64,000 bases of DNA from Ciona savignyi (Eukaryota; Chordata; Ascidiacea; Phlebobranchia; Cionidae), in the NCBI GenBank assembly GCA_000149265.1, contig CH003075.1, forward strand, positions 620,863 to 684,862, read 5' to 3'. Shown piece after piece: positions 54,101 to 64,000 of the stretch. Below the pieces are notes generated by a model. The model made no database searches. It saw only the letters and a list, made by a program, of their open reading frames with translations, and was not told the DNA's origin. Position 1 is the stretch's first letter. Each line of letters starts with the position of its first letter. The translations under genes and the position numbers were made by a program.

Positions 54101-56790
54101 CTTGTGGCTACAAACAAAGGAAAAAGTTACCGGGATTAGACATCAGACATGAATATTGTGTTTTTACTGTCGGGTACATGGATTCGAGAAGTTTAAGATT
54201 TGTAAATTATCTATCCTTAGTGTGGCACCGAAAACAAAGAAGGAAAGATTAGTTAAACAGTTGACGGACATTTATGTCCATCACCAGCAACAATTAGCAC
54301 ACTTACTGTGGGCAATTTTGTAATGACATTTTGTGTTTCCTGAAATCCCGCAAGTCGTCCAACGATGCAACGTCACGCTTCTCAACAATCTTTCCTGTGA
54401 CCTCACAAACAATGTCATTGTTTCCAGCAGGCCAACAAGGCCATAAACCTATGGAAAAACATTTTAAGCAACGGAGGGGTCAAATACGACATGTTTCAAA
54501 CTTTGCTTAACCTGTTATTTTGTGGTTGTGGTCTTGTAATGGTTTGAAAGTGCTTTTCCTCTCTAGTGAGGAATCTTTATCAATGCAATCTCCTTTGACC
54601 TGACCTGAATAAGCGATGCATTTTAAGCGTACTTTTACGCAGCATTAAATGCTACTTACATGTACTCTGAGGGCTGGGTGCTTGAAAATCGTTGGCGTAA
54701 GATGTCACTTTGTATCGTCGGTACACTACTCCAGCAAGCCCTTGCCGCGTAGTGTCGCACAAGGGCGTTGTCTGTCGCAATTCTCCGGGCAATGGCGCCA
54801 CTTACATTAAAAAATAATAAGACAACAAATAAGACGTGTTTCGGTACGGTCGTGTGGCCGAATGGTTAACGCGACAGATACATATACCGACTCTTATACA
54901 AAAAAACGGTCCTGGTTACGAGCCCATCATGGGTTCGAAGCTTGTCTCATTAAAAAAAAAATAAGACGTGTTTCGTAAGTCTTTCTTGTGAAATGTCCCA
55001 AAAAACAATGATTTAACTGGATGTTAACTTTATGCTGCGAACTTGTTATACATACCAGCGAATTAAAAAAAGACACTTAGTTTAATAAAAATAACGCATG
55101 CTACATACTTGTGTGTTCTGCCCTGCTCCGAGGAAACATGGCGTTGATTGATTTGTGCGACGAATAGCATGGCTCTTGGTAGAAATGGTTGTCTTCTTTC
55201 ATCAGGCTATGTAATTGGCAAAAGCTTGAATTCAAATACTCGCTAGGCGGGCTGTATATGCTGCTAATTTTGATACGGTATAAAACTTTAATCGTGATGT
55301 TAAGTTTCTGCTTTGGTAAAATTTAGGGACATTTACTGATGTATTTATACAGGATATATTCATATTATGTCGTCATAAGCAAACTAAAGACTAAATGTAA
55401 CCTTAGAACCACATTGATTGAATGCTAGAAACATGTATGTTTTTCTTTTTACTTTATATATAAATATAGAGAGTAGGCTAGACTCGCTGATGCAAATACA
55501 CAAGTTTTATTACAAATTTAATAACGAAATACTTACGCGATATTAACACACAAGTTCGGTGATAAGATGAATTCGTCGTTTTGACGAAGTTTGCTTTTCA
55601 ACAAAGATGTTATTTTGCTGGGTTGTACCACGCCATGCCTGAGAAGAAATCATAACATTATAAATAAGCAAAGCATTGGTTGTTTTCGGGACGAGTTATG
55701 AACCCGTGAATATTGACCGTGATGAGATATGGCAGGCCACACAGGTACCAAAACGAGTGGGAAAATAATACCATTATTTTGTAAAATACAGTGTTTGGAC
55801 CCTGGAACATAAGAAGTTCGATATGTCACTTTTTTTATGCAAGTTGACTGATAACTTTTGGCCATTTATTAGAATAGGATATTCATGTTTATCCCCGTGA
55901 ATGGAAAACCAAGGGGGTTAATACACGGGCAATCGTCAGATCACCTCGCGCTCACCGTCGGGTTACCGAAGCTATTACAATGTGTTGTGTATGATAGACA
56001 CGTTCCTTCAATTTAGTATAACCAATTGATCCACTGGGTTCAGGCAATGTACGTTAAGTTCCTTGCCTAAGGACACAACCTAGCTAGCGACCAGATGCGT
56101 ACCTACAACCCTTCGGCTGAAAGGCGACGCACTAAGCCACCAGACTAACCCGTCGGAACGAATACAGGCATGATATTTCTAGTTTAAAATGCATCGTCTG
56201 AAAGTGTAGAGCCATATACTTACAGCATTTTGCTACAACTTGATAAGTAATGCCGGTGGCTGCGCGAGACCGGTAGCTCTCTGCAATTCTGCTGCCGCGC
56301 TTTACCCAGCAGAGGGAGTTTTCCTATCCCCCCATAATCAGACTGGAAGCAACCCCATTCTAAACGAGGGAAACGACGCGACGTTCCCTCGGCTATTATT
56401 CTGGAACAGTTGTGCACAGCTTTATATAAAAATCACAGTAAGAAAATAAAAATGTACAAAAACGTTCCGTTAATAAGAAGTAGAAGAACGGCCTTTCTAA
56501 CCTATGCGACGTTTTTAAAGTTGCCACAAACACCTAAGGGTTCAATTTAAAAAAGGTGTAAAATGTTGACCTTAAACGTAAATTTTTAATACTACAAAAA
56601 TAAGGATACTTTTAATTTTTATTGTTTAATAATAAAAAAAGATTTAAAATGCTTACCGGCTTCTTGGAACAGTATCTCTGAACGGTATTTGCAATGGTGT
56701 GACAAGGTGTGTACTAAGATAAGTTGGCGATATTTTATGTAAGTTCCACGAAGGCAACGGCTCCACGTTACCACAAACTAACGAAGACAT
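51106..56790 (-). CDS. Unrecognised gene, 11 exons, ~546 aa; possible ciliary protein
   Basis: Exons 5' to 3': 56657-56790, 56224-56400, 55537-55638, 55109-55206, 54660-54800, 54307-54448, 53931-54107, 53156-53379, 52170-52298, 51560-51726, 51106-51255. Every junction keeps the frame, so the model is solid, although 52705-52827 is also open and could be an extra exon. No signal peptide or membrane span. The protein is rich in Pro, Ser, Tyr, Arg and His with short aromatic motifs (NHFYQEPCYSS, PCWPAGNN, KVYRPPSDYRSF, CWHYQP), and ends with a serine run and a lysine/glutamate coiled-coil-like stretch (DKRQEQRNAEKK). This composition resembles axonemal microtubule-inner proteins. That guess leans also on neighbours: it is head-to-head with a similar small gene and next to PPP1R32. 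I recognise no family. Confidence 0.7.
51795..51890 (+). mobile_element. tRNA-like SINE head
   Basis: TGGTCGACTTAGTTGTAACGC resembles an A box and GTGTTCGAAACC a B box, 55 bp downstream. The sequence differs from the common SINE, so it is a second tRNA-derived family or a decayed tRNA copy. Confidence 0.5.
51978..52130. mobile_element. Single end of a hAT element
   Basis: CCAGGGGTCGACAATATTTTGC closely resembles the end of the hAT MITE at 9388 (CAGGGGTCGGCAAC). A matching right end is not seen, so the right boundary is a guess. Lies in an intron of the unnamed gene. Confidence 0.45.
54844..54958 (+). mobile_element. Young tRNA-derived SINE with 17-bp target duplication
   Basis: AAATAAGACGTGTTTCG occurs on both sides (54827-54843 and 54959-54975), a target-site duplication of retroposition. 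The insert has an A-box-like TGGCCGAATGGTTAA, a B-box-like GGGTTCGAAGC, no long body, and ends in an A-run. The head looks Ser/Leu-tRNA-like. The perfect duplication implies a recent insertion. It lies between exons 4 and 5 of the unnamed gene. Confidence 0.85.
55871..56159 (-). mobile_element. tRNA-derived SINE
   Basis: AGAATAGGATATTCATGTTTATC start, CACGGGCAATCGTCAGATCACC body, GGCGACGCACTAAGCCACC head and CCGTCGGAA end. Nearly full length, in an intron of the unnamed gene. Confidence 0.85.
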
Positions 56791-57459
56791 TTCAGATCTT
56801 TTCAGATCGGCTTAAGCTTAAAAGTTTCATACACAAACAGACACTTAAACATTTCTAAACACACATATTTCTCATTCTTGTCAGAAAACAAAATTACCAC
56901 CTTTTTCAAGGAAAGTTCTCATTTCCTGTGACATTGTGACGTCACAATCCTAATGGTTGTGCAACACCTTCAAAACGAACATCCAGTTTAAAATAATATT
57001 AAACATAAAATACGGTTTTCAGCAGAAAATAAGGTTTTTCAGCAGAAAATTAGTTTTTAGAACAAACAGTTTTTAGGATTTCGTCGTTAAAAACATCATT
57101 TATCACCAGTTTGTATTTTTTCTCTTGTTTATTTAAAAGCAAAGAAATTTCGTGAGGTTTTAAAATTTGTACCAATGAAATGCTACCTCTATTGAATAAC
57201 AAAGACTTGTGTTCTTTATTATATGAGGTCATAAAATCCTACCTGCTGAGCAATACAAATATTTTTTTGTCGTCTCAAATGTCATAACCCACCTTCAGTG
57301 TTTCGTTTACGTTTTTAAATATTAGTTTGGTGTGTTTTTGTTCGGGTGATGGTAATTTTTTGTTTACAGAAGGAATTAAAGTAGGTATTGCCCATCGAAG
57401 TAAAGCTTCGTTGCGTTAAAAATTGCATTTTGTACAAAGAAAATACAAAAAGTAGGAAT
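56791..57459. promoter_or_regulatory. Bidirectional promoter region with palindromic CRE
   Basis: 669 bp separate the start codons of two divergent genes. TTGTGACGTCACAA at 56934-56947 is a perfect 14-bp palindrome around the full CRE TGACGTCA. Nearby GGTTGTGCAACACC (near 56955) is a weak X-box-like inverted pair. An acceptor-like TGTTTACAG ends near 57370, suggesting a UTR intron or trans-splice site for the plus-strand gene. Confidence 0.6.
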
Positions 57460-57984
57460 ATGCCTTCAGCTGTCCATACGACGGAAAAAGAACAGCCAAC
57501 CGGTCAAGTAGGTGTGGTTGGTTTACGAAGCTTGCCGCATGCAAAACTAACTTACTATGCGAGAACACCGAGACCGAACCCCTTTGCTACTGTATGGTTA
57601 CCCATGAACGCCAGCAAAAGGATTGTAACTGACAAGAAGCAAGATATTATGCATATGTACTATTCGAGGCATTTGCAAGATAATGATGTACAAAACGAAA
57701 GACCGAAAACATGCTCTCAATTGGATGAACAGTGTATACCTGTCACTCTTACGGAGAGCACCAAAAATCTACAAATGCCACCTCCGAAAACTGCAAGTCC
57801 ACCGGACAGCGTTAAAGCTGCAATGTGGATGACAAGCGTCAATTCTTTGGCTCCATTTGCAAGCCTCGGAAAGCCAAGCTGTGGCTACTTCTTTTCCAGG
57901 GAGACCGACAACAAAAAACGACTTACAGGAATCCCACCAACCAACACGGTCAAGTGGAGATCACATAGCAGCACGTCTCAATAG
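57460..57984 (+). CDS. Small single-exon gene, 174 aa, unrecognised
   Basis: An uninterrupted frame from ATG at 57460 to TAG-free stop TAG/TGA-type end at 57984; it is the only long intronless frame here that is not tied to a repeat. No signal peptide or membrane span; basic, Pro/Ser/Thr-rich. Motifs that look conserved rather than random: LTYYARTPRPNPFATVWLP near residue 30 and GKPSCGYFFSRE near 140. Proline- and tyrosine-rich short proteins of this kind are common among axonemal microtubule-inner proteins, and the gene shares a promoter region with another candidate of that type. A poly-A signal (AATAAAAAC) follows at 58008. An in-frame upstream start (TTG at 57388) is ignored because ATG at 57460 is the first standard codon. 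Function unknown. Confidence 0.65.
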   Translation: MPSAVHTTEKEQPTGQVGVVGLRSLPHAKLTYYARTPRPNPFATVWLPMNASKRIVTDKKQDIMHMYYSRHLQDNDVQNERPKTCSQLDEQCIPVTLTESTKNLQMPPPKTASPPDSVKAAMWMTSVNSLAPFASLGKPSCGYFFSRETDNKKRLTGIPPTNTVKWRSHSSTSQ

Positions 57985-58830
57985 CTTATATTTTACAGCG
58001 TGGAAGCAATAAAAACTTAACAAAATATGGTCGTTTATTTGTTTATGGAAATTTTTTATTTCTGCATAATAATTAGGTTTGCAAAAATCACCATGGCGTG
58101 CATTGCGCATAGAGAGAACAGGAGGTAGTTACAATAATACAGAACTGTCGTAGGTTCGACGGTAATAGTCCTCTTTTATTCGATTGAAACTCTATCCGAT
58201 AAGCCTTAACAATACATTGACCCGAGGTCGAGATACAGCATTCGTACTGTGTACGCTAGACTGGTCGCAAAAGAAAACTCCTAATTGACGTGTGACTTGT
58301 GTTTATTCCACAAGGTCGAACAGGACAGCAAAATAACAGCTAGATGACATTATTGTACAGTAACAAAATAATGAATAGCTTAAAAAAACGTCGCACAGGT
58401 TAGGTATTGTAAGCCCCTTTCTCATTAAAGGCTTTCCAAAAGACTTAAAAATTATACGATTGGTTTTTATTTGAATTAATCTGTTCTGATGTGACGGACT
58501 CAGTGATTTTAGAGTTAAGCAAATACTTATTTGCATGTCCAGTAAATGTATTGTTCTTTAGGAATGCGTGAATCAATTGTTTTGTTTCAGCCATTTAGTT
58601 TAAATACTGGAATTGTATCATAAAATACAACACACAAGCCTATAGACCAAGCGTACCTGTTACAAATGAACAAATCTTTAACGTTTGAATGTACTACATC
58701 ATCTACCTACTTGTAACAAATATACTTATTCACTTTCCATGTATAACTCCTTGTTAAACCATCAACAACAAAACAATAATAGGCAACCAACCATTTATTT
58801 AAATTTCACGATTTCACCAATCAATTTATA
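57985..58830. other. Spacer between convergent genes
   Basis: 3' flanks of the small plus-strand gene and of IGHMBP2. No exon or recognised repeat. Confidence 0.45.
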
Positions 58831-61800
58831 CTAGCTCTTCTTATTCTTTTCGCTCTTTCTCTCTTTTTCGAGCGATTTCATCTTGGAATCGAGCCGATGT
58901 TTAAGCTGAGCGCGTTTGGTCGGATCTGGTTTGCGGTCTGGTACTCCACTGCCACTATACAACACCCCATCTCTTATTATCTGACGACGTGCATTGATAT
59001 GGGCTTGTGCCCCACAACCATGAACCTGAAGTATAAAATCACAGGTTTAAAAATGAGCTAATGACTAGTATAAAAACACTGGTTCTGGTTAAAAGTTTTT
59101 TGTCGGAGTACCTTATGAGGAAGTCCATGTATTATAAAGGACATGAATGTTATCAGATTAACTGATGTCTAAAATTGATGTCCAAAAACAAACTTTTAGT
59201 TGCAAATCCACGTACTAAACCAGTTTTCCCTAACCTTTTTGTTATCATTAACCCCATAGAGATTTGACTCAAAATCAAAGCTGTAGAACCACAACATAAT
59301 GGCAGTTAAAGTTATTACATCTAACTTCTCTAAAAGAAAGGCCATCTCCTGGTAGAATATATTTCGCCTAATTTTATTTTACACAAAAACTTTATGCAGA
59401 AAGCCATTTGATCATCGAGCTAAAAATAATATTTAAGAACCATTGAGCTAAAAGCAAATGTAACAATAGTAAATAATAATCAACCTTTTCCCTGTTTACA
59501 AGAAAAGGCGGGGGTAATAACATGGATAATCGTCAGATTACCTCGTGGCATCTGTCGAGTTAACGGAGGTATTACAGTGTGTTCAATACAATGGGAGTAT
59601 ATTTCTCCAGGTTTTATTTACCACATTAAACATTTTGGTTCAGGTTCTGCTAAGTGACTACCAACCTATTAAAAACGTTAATAACCATGCAATAGCCTAC
59701 CTCAGGTATATGATGTTTCAAGCAAAAAGTTTTCCTACAAATAGAGCAAAGTTGTCCGGTAGTTGTGATAGAAGCTGCACAGTTGCTATGGAAGCAAAAT
59801 TTGTTTGAAGAGATGGCTTGGTTGAGTAGGTCAAAATCACCAGTATTTCGTTGCTTTTGAACCTGCACACATGCAGACTTAGAAATCATACAGACAAGCA
59901 AACTCATACTAAATGTCAATTGATTCAGTTAACTTTGAACTGCTAACCTGTCAAAAGAGTTATCAAGTTTTAAACTCACCAAGGGCAATTTTCATTAGTT
60001 TTGTAATAACATGCTTCAGAAATAAAGAGTCGCACAAACTAGCTAATTCCATAATTTATAGTATGTTAGTATCATGTATGTGCTTAAAGGTGAAAATTTC
60101 ACCTTCTAGATTTTAAATCCCACCCACTAGCCTCTTCCCAGTCTAGCAATTTAGACTTATGATTAAGACTTAATGACGAAAGATAAACACAAAAATTGGT
60201 ATTCTAGGAGATCTTTCCCTTTATAATTTGTCATTTTATTAAAGTAAGATTAATTTTACATTACTTTGTTGGCAGATTTGGTGTTTTTCTTGTTTTTAGA
60301 TTTGGAAGGTTGTGAATGTATTTTCTTCCGATTTTCATTTTGTGGGGTTTTAACTTGTTCCTTCATTTTAATGAGTCTTTCACAGTGAATTAAATGCATT
60401 GTCATGTTGTCTTCTGGCAACTGCTTACCACATTTTTCACATATAGAATAAACTATGTCATTTGTAGTATTTTGGCTTTCAGAACCTTCACCAATAGAAG
60501 AAAAAGCCTTTTGATTGTCAGTGTCATCTGCATTATTGGTTGGTTCAACAACGACAGGACGTGGTTGGCAATCTGTAAAAAGGTTGGCTCATTAAAATAA
60601 CACTATATACATCTGTTGGGCAGTGATCACAAACAGTGGTTAATGGATATTGTAGCTTAATGCTTCATCATTAACTCATTCATGCTGATATAGTCCGTGG
60701 CAATATGCTTAATGCAGTATATTAAATATAGCAATATCAAAATAATGAATGTAATACCATGGATCGGGCAACTAGAATGCGGGCACAAGGTTTAAAGAAT
60801 ATTATAATGCCCTTGATTGTACCAGATCATCTTCAAAACAACCAAAAAATGAGCAATCTTAAGACCTTTGCAATTGCACTCAGCTTTTGGATGTCAGAGA
60901 TTTTGCAGTGTAATGCTTGAGAAGTTTTTAGTTTTTGTACAAGTCCTTAATTTTAAGGTTCAGGCGATGTCCACCACTTTTCCTAAGCAGGCATTTATCT
61001 GGCTAGTGGTTGGTTTTGATCCACAACCTTCCAGCTTGCTGCAACCCCAAAATCCCCTTTCTAATCAAGCTACTCAACCGGAGTATAAGATATCAACCAC
61101 AAAACACCTGCACTAACCTGTATTTGTAGACACAGAAAGATCAAATCGTTCAATAGATTCCACTGGTGTCAAAATGTCTTTATCCATGGTTTCCGTAGTC
61201 GTTTGCTTATTCACTTCTTGTTTAGTCTCAGGAAGAATATTATCAGGACTATCTAATGCAGGAACACTGATCACCACCTGCCTTTCCTTATCTTCACCTA
61301 TGCTTTGGTGTCCGAAGCCCATTTCTTCGCACAAATTATGTATAGCTTTTCTTTCAGCAGAGTTTAATGCGGCAGGGAATGATATTTCGAAATGATCGCG
61401 TGCGTTCTTCATAACTACAGTTTTAGAGCTGTCAAATGTGCTGTTTTCTACGATTATCTGCTTTATAGTAACAGTAAGTTCTGAGAAGTTGAATAAAGTC
61501 GATTCAGATTGCCCTTTTAGAATATTTCTTTGTCCAAGCAATTGTTCAATGATATACTGATATTTTGCCTGAATTTCAATAAGCGTCAGTTGTGGCATTG
61601 CTGGTTTCGGAGAGGTTTTTTTACTTTGCTTCTTACTTGTTTGCTAAAGACAGAATAAAATTTAAAAAAAATATTTTTAAAACAGTAAAACCATCAGAAA
61701 CCATTGTGTAGTTGACAGGTCTTAGATTAGTGGAACTTTGTAAATCCTCATCGGCGTATTCAAACCCAGTCCGCACCTCCCCATGCTTGGTAATATGATC

Positions 61801-64000
61801 AACTAGAGATCTATGAAGAAAAATAGAGAGCATCATACGCATGTTGAGATATGTTTATTAAGCAGAAAGCTAATGGTATGATTACCATACATTATCAACC
61901 TTCAATCAAACCATGATTCAAACTTTCCAACTGAGCAAACTTTGTATCTGTGAGGGTTATCATTCATCTAATGACTAAATCATTGGAGGTTCAAAATGTT
62001 TTTCGTTGGAATGTAACAACACTTAAGGCTAAAGTCTCCCCTACAAAAAAATTTCTAAATTTTTTCCTCACTCACTTGATAAATTTGTCGTTACAAACTG
62101 TCGTTGAATCGCAAATAACCGTTAGGTGGCGCCGAGCTCTCGTCACTGCAACATTTAATCTTCGTCGATCAGATAGAAATCCTATTTCTTTGTGAGGATT
62201 TGACCGAACGAGTGTGAGGATAACAGCTTCTTTTTCTCTACCCTGAGAAAATAGATTCCAATGTATTAATATTTTAATAAGTATATAATATTAAACTTAG
62301 GAATGCAGCGATAACAAGGTATGCATTAGCACTAATATGTGAAAGCAATATCGTTTTCTTGGACAATTACTTTTACGTACAAAACACACTTTACCCTACA
62401 TAACACACTTTTTTCACATATTTCACATATATAATAATTCTATTTGACACTGTTGGTCATTACTTCAAGTTGTAGAAACAAACACATTATAATTTATTTT
62501 CTATAGCGTAATGATGTCTTTTGGACTGGGCATCAAAGCGAAAAAACATCAATACAAGCATGTATGTGATAACAAATGTGTAATCTTTGTGTTTACTATT
62601 TATTAATTGATATTTTTATGGTTTTAATAATAAATGCAATACAACAGTGATATCTGAAGGGAGTAAAAAAACTTGTACAAAATCGAGGACAAGATTGGAG
62701 GAATAGCACAGGATTCTCATTATTTTCCCATTTAGGGTTCTGGTTCGAGTACTTTTGATTTGTTGGGGTGGATATGGTTTTGCTATTAAACAGGCCTCCC
62801 GTACCTCACATTTTCAATTCTTAATTTTATCTATGTAAAACACTCAGAGAAAAAATATCTTGCATTTGTGGGGATAAACTCTATCTCTTGCTTTATCTGT
62901 ATATCATGATGTATGGTTATACTGTACAGTGTTTTTATAGAGCGTACATAAGACTTAAAAAAACTAAAAAAAATACATTTTTATTATAAGAATTAATTAT
63001 TAATAATATTGTATTAATAAAGCGGAAATACAGGAGTGGTGTGGTAAATATCTTTGCTGATGATGGTTATTTTTTATCAATAAATAAATTTATATACCAT
63101 ACGAACATAAACCACCATCTGATATATTAAAATTAATACCATCTGTTTTATTATTCTTTCCAAAATATATTATGGTCATGGCCACTAGGATAGCAAGCAA
63201 TTTGCTAAGTATTTGCAATTACGCTAGAAAATTAGAAAATTAAGAAGAAAAACAGTCTAAATTCCATATTGTGCACTCCTAGTTAATGTCATACTACAAG
63301 TACCTGGAACCCATCCACAGATTTGATTTCTATATTTGGATGTTTTTCTTTCAGCATTTGACGTAATATATCAACCTGAGGGTAAATCAAAGAAAATCGG
63401 GCATTAAGCAATATAATAAGATAAAAAGCTAAACTTTGCACACACTACTAATCAACAAAATAAAACAAGAAAGAAAAGGGCTAAATAAAAAATCAATACT
63501 ACATTAAATTTGTTCTTTGGTAATGATAACAGAATGGATAGAAGTATTAATAAAATAATCCTTAAAGCCATTAAAAACCATCCTTGTATATCTCAATATA
63601 CAATTGACCAGTACCTGCAAGTTATACGGCGATATAACTGCTATTTCTCTTTCACCTACACCAGCTTTTACCAAACTATCCACATGAGCACAAACTATCA
63701 TCGCTTCTCCTTCATTGGCTTTTGAAATGCTTTCTTCTGACTGGAGAGAAGTAAGGATCATGTATGATAATTATAATTGCTGTCGGACAGATCGCAATTT
63801 TTAATTTGCTAACACACATCTACAAACTGAAATATAGGTTGCAGAAGATTCAAAACACACATGATCCAACCCAAAATCTGATTTTTATACAAGAACAATT
63901 CAAAACAACAAGGTTTTATGGAGCTGCATATTGTGACCATTTATTCTATTCTTTTTTAACGGGATAGTATGTAAAAACTGTATAGAATAGGAATGGATAT
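58831..64000 (-). CDS. IGHMBP2: IGHMBP2 (SMUBP-2) helicase, C-terminal part
   Basis: A cytoplasmic SF1 RNA/DNA helicase of the Upf1-like group, linked to ribosomes and tRNA. Exons seen, 5' to 3': 63615-63740, 63304-63375, 62076-62242, 61702-61810, 61118-61643, 60265-60572, 59701-59862, 58831-59025; all in phase. The N-terminal half, with the Walker motifs, lies beyond the right edge. Present: [25 protein letters not shown] (motif V) and [15 protein letters not shown] (motif VI); then [15 protein letters not shown], matching the human end of the helicase core; an R3H region ([16 protein letters not shown]...HNLCEEMG); a lysine-rich linker; and an AN1 zinc finger ([27 protein letters not shown]), followed by a basic C-terminus. 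The exon at 60265-60572 also has a C..C...H...C cluster (ICEKCGKQL...HLIHC) not obvious in the human linker. The donor after 61702 is weak (GTTTCT). Identity is firm. Confidence 0.95.
59490..59660 (-). mobile_element. SINE fragment in an IGHMBP2 intron
   Basis: GGGGGTAATAACATGGATAATCGTCAGATTACCTCG and GAGTTAACGGAGGTATTACAGTGTGTTC match the family's tail half, minus orientation. It ends about 40 bp from the AN1 exon. Confidence 0.65.

Noticed and set aside
54850-54950. Possible functional tRNA gene
   Set aside because: A- and B-box-like motifs are present, but I could not fold a proper acceptor stem; the A-tail and target duplication show a SINE.
59545-59808. Plus-strand frame opposite IGHMBP2
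   Set aside because: Antisense shadow of the AN1 zinc-finger exon and a SINE fragment.

Overview
The window looks like a piece of an ascidian (sea-squirt, probably Ciona-type) nuclear genome. It is AT-rich, with intron-dense genes, mostly short introns with ordinary GT-AG ends, deuterostome-type orthologues and many copies of one short tRNA-derived SINE. The species is inferred from overall character; no marker gene fixes it. All gene models were built by hand by matching splice phases between exons, so UTRs and first exons are uncertain.

Layout. (1) 1-5.9 kb: a tandem satellite with a unit of about 192 bp and about 19-20 copies, interrupted near its left edge by a 1.7 kb element with long terminal direct repeats. 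(2) 5.9-14 kb: two copies of a secreted fibrinogen-like gene on the minus strand, one complete (11372-13994) and one truncated (8060-8949), plus a hAT MITE nested in a SINE. (3) 14.8-29.1 kb: one long minus-strand gene with about 18 exons and about 1,000 residues that I cannot name; one intron carries a 2.4 kb dead hAT transposon. (4) 31.5-36.9 kb: sulfide:quinone oxidoreductase (plus strand, 10 exons, one GC-AG intron). (5) 37.7-44.5 kb: a Cys-loop, nicotinic-like receptor subunit (plus strand, 13 exons) with an unusual loop C and pore. (6) 45.6-50.2 kb: a PPP1R32/SAXO5 orthologue (plus strand, 10 exons), an axonemal microtubule protein. (7) 51.1-56.8 kb: an unrecognised 11-exon minus-strand gene, head-to-head with a single-exon gene at 57460-57984 across a promoter carrying a palindromic CRE. 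(8) 58.8 kb to the right edge: the C-terminal half of IGHMBP2 (minus strand; helicase motifs V and VI, R3H, AN1 finger).

The genes do not form one pathway. SQOR is a mitochondrial sulfide oxidase, IGHMBP2 a translation-linked helicase, the receptor a membrane channel, and SAXO5 axonemal. The items most worth following up are the duplicated fibrinogen-like secreted gene with an unfamiliar N-terminal domain, the divergent receptor, the two unnamed genes, and the satellite.
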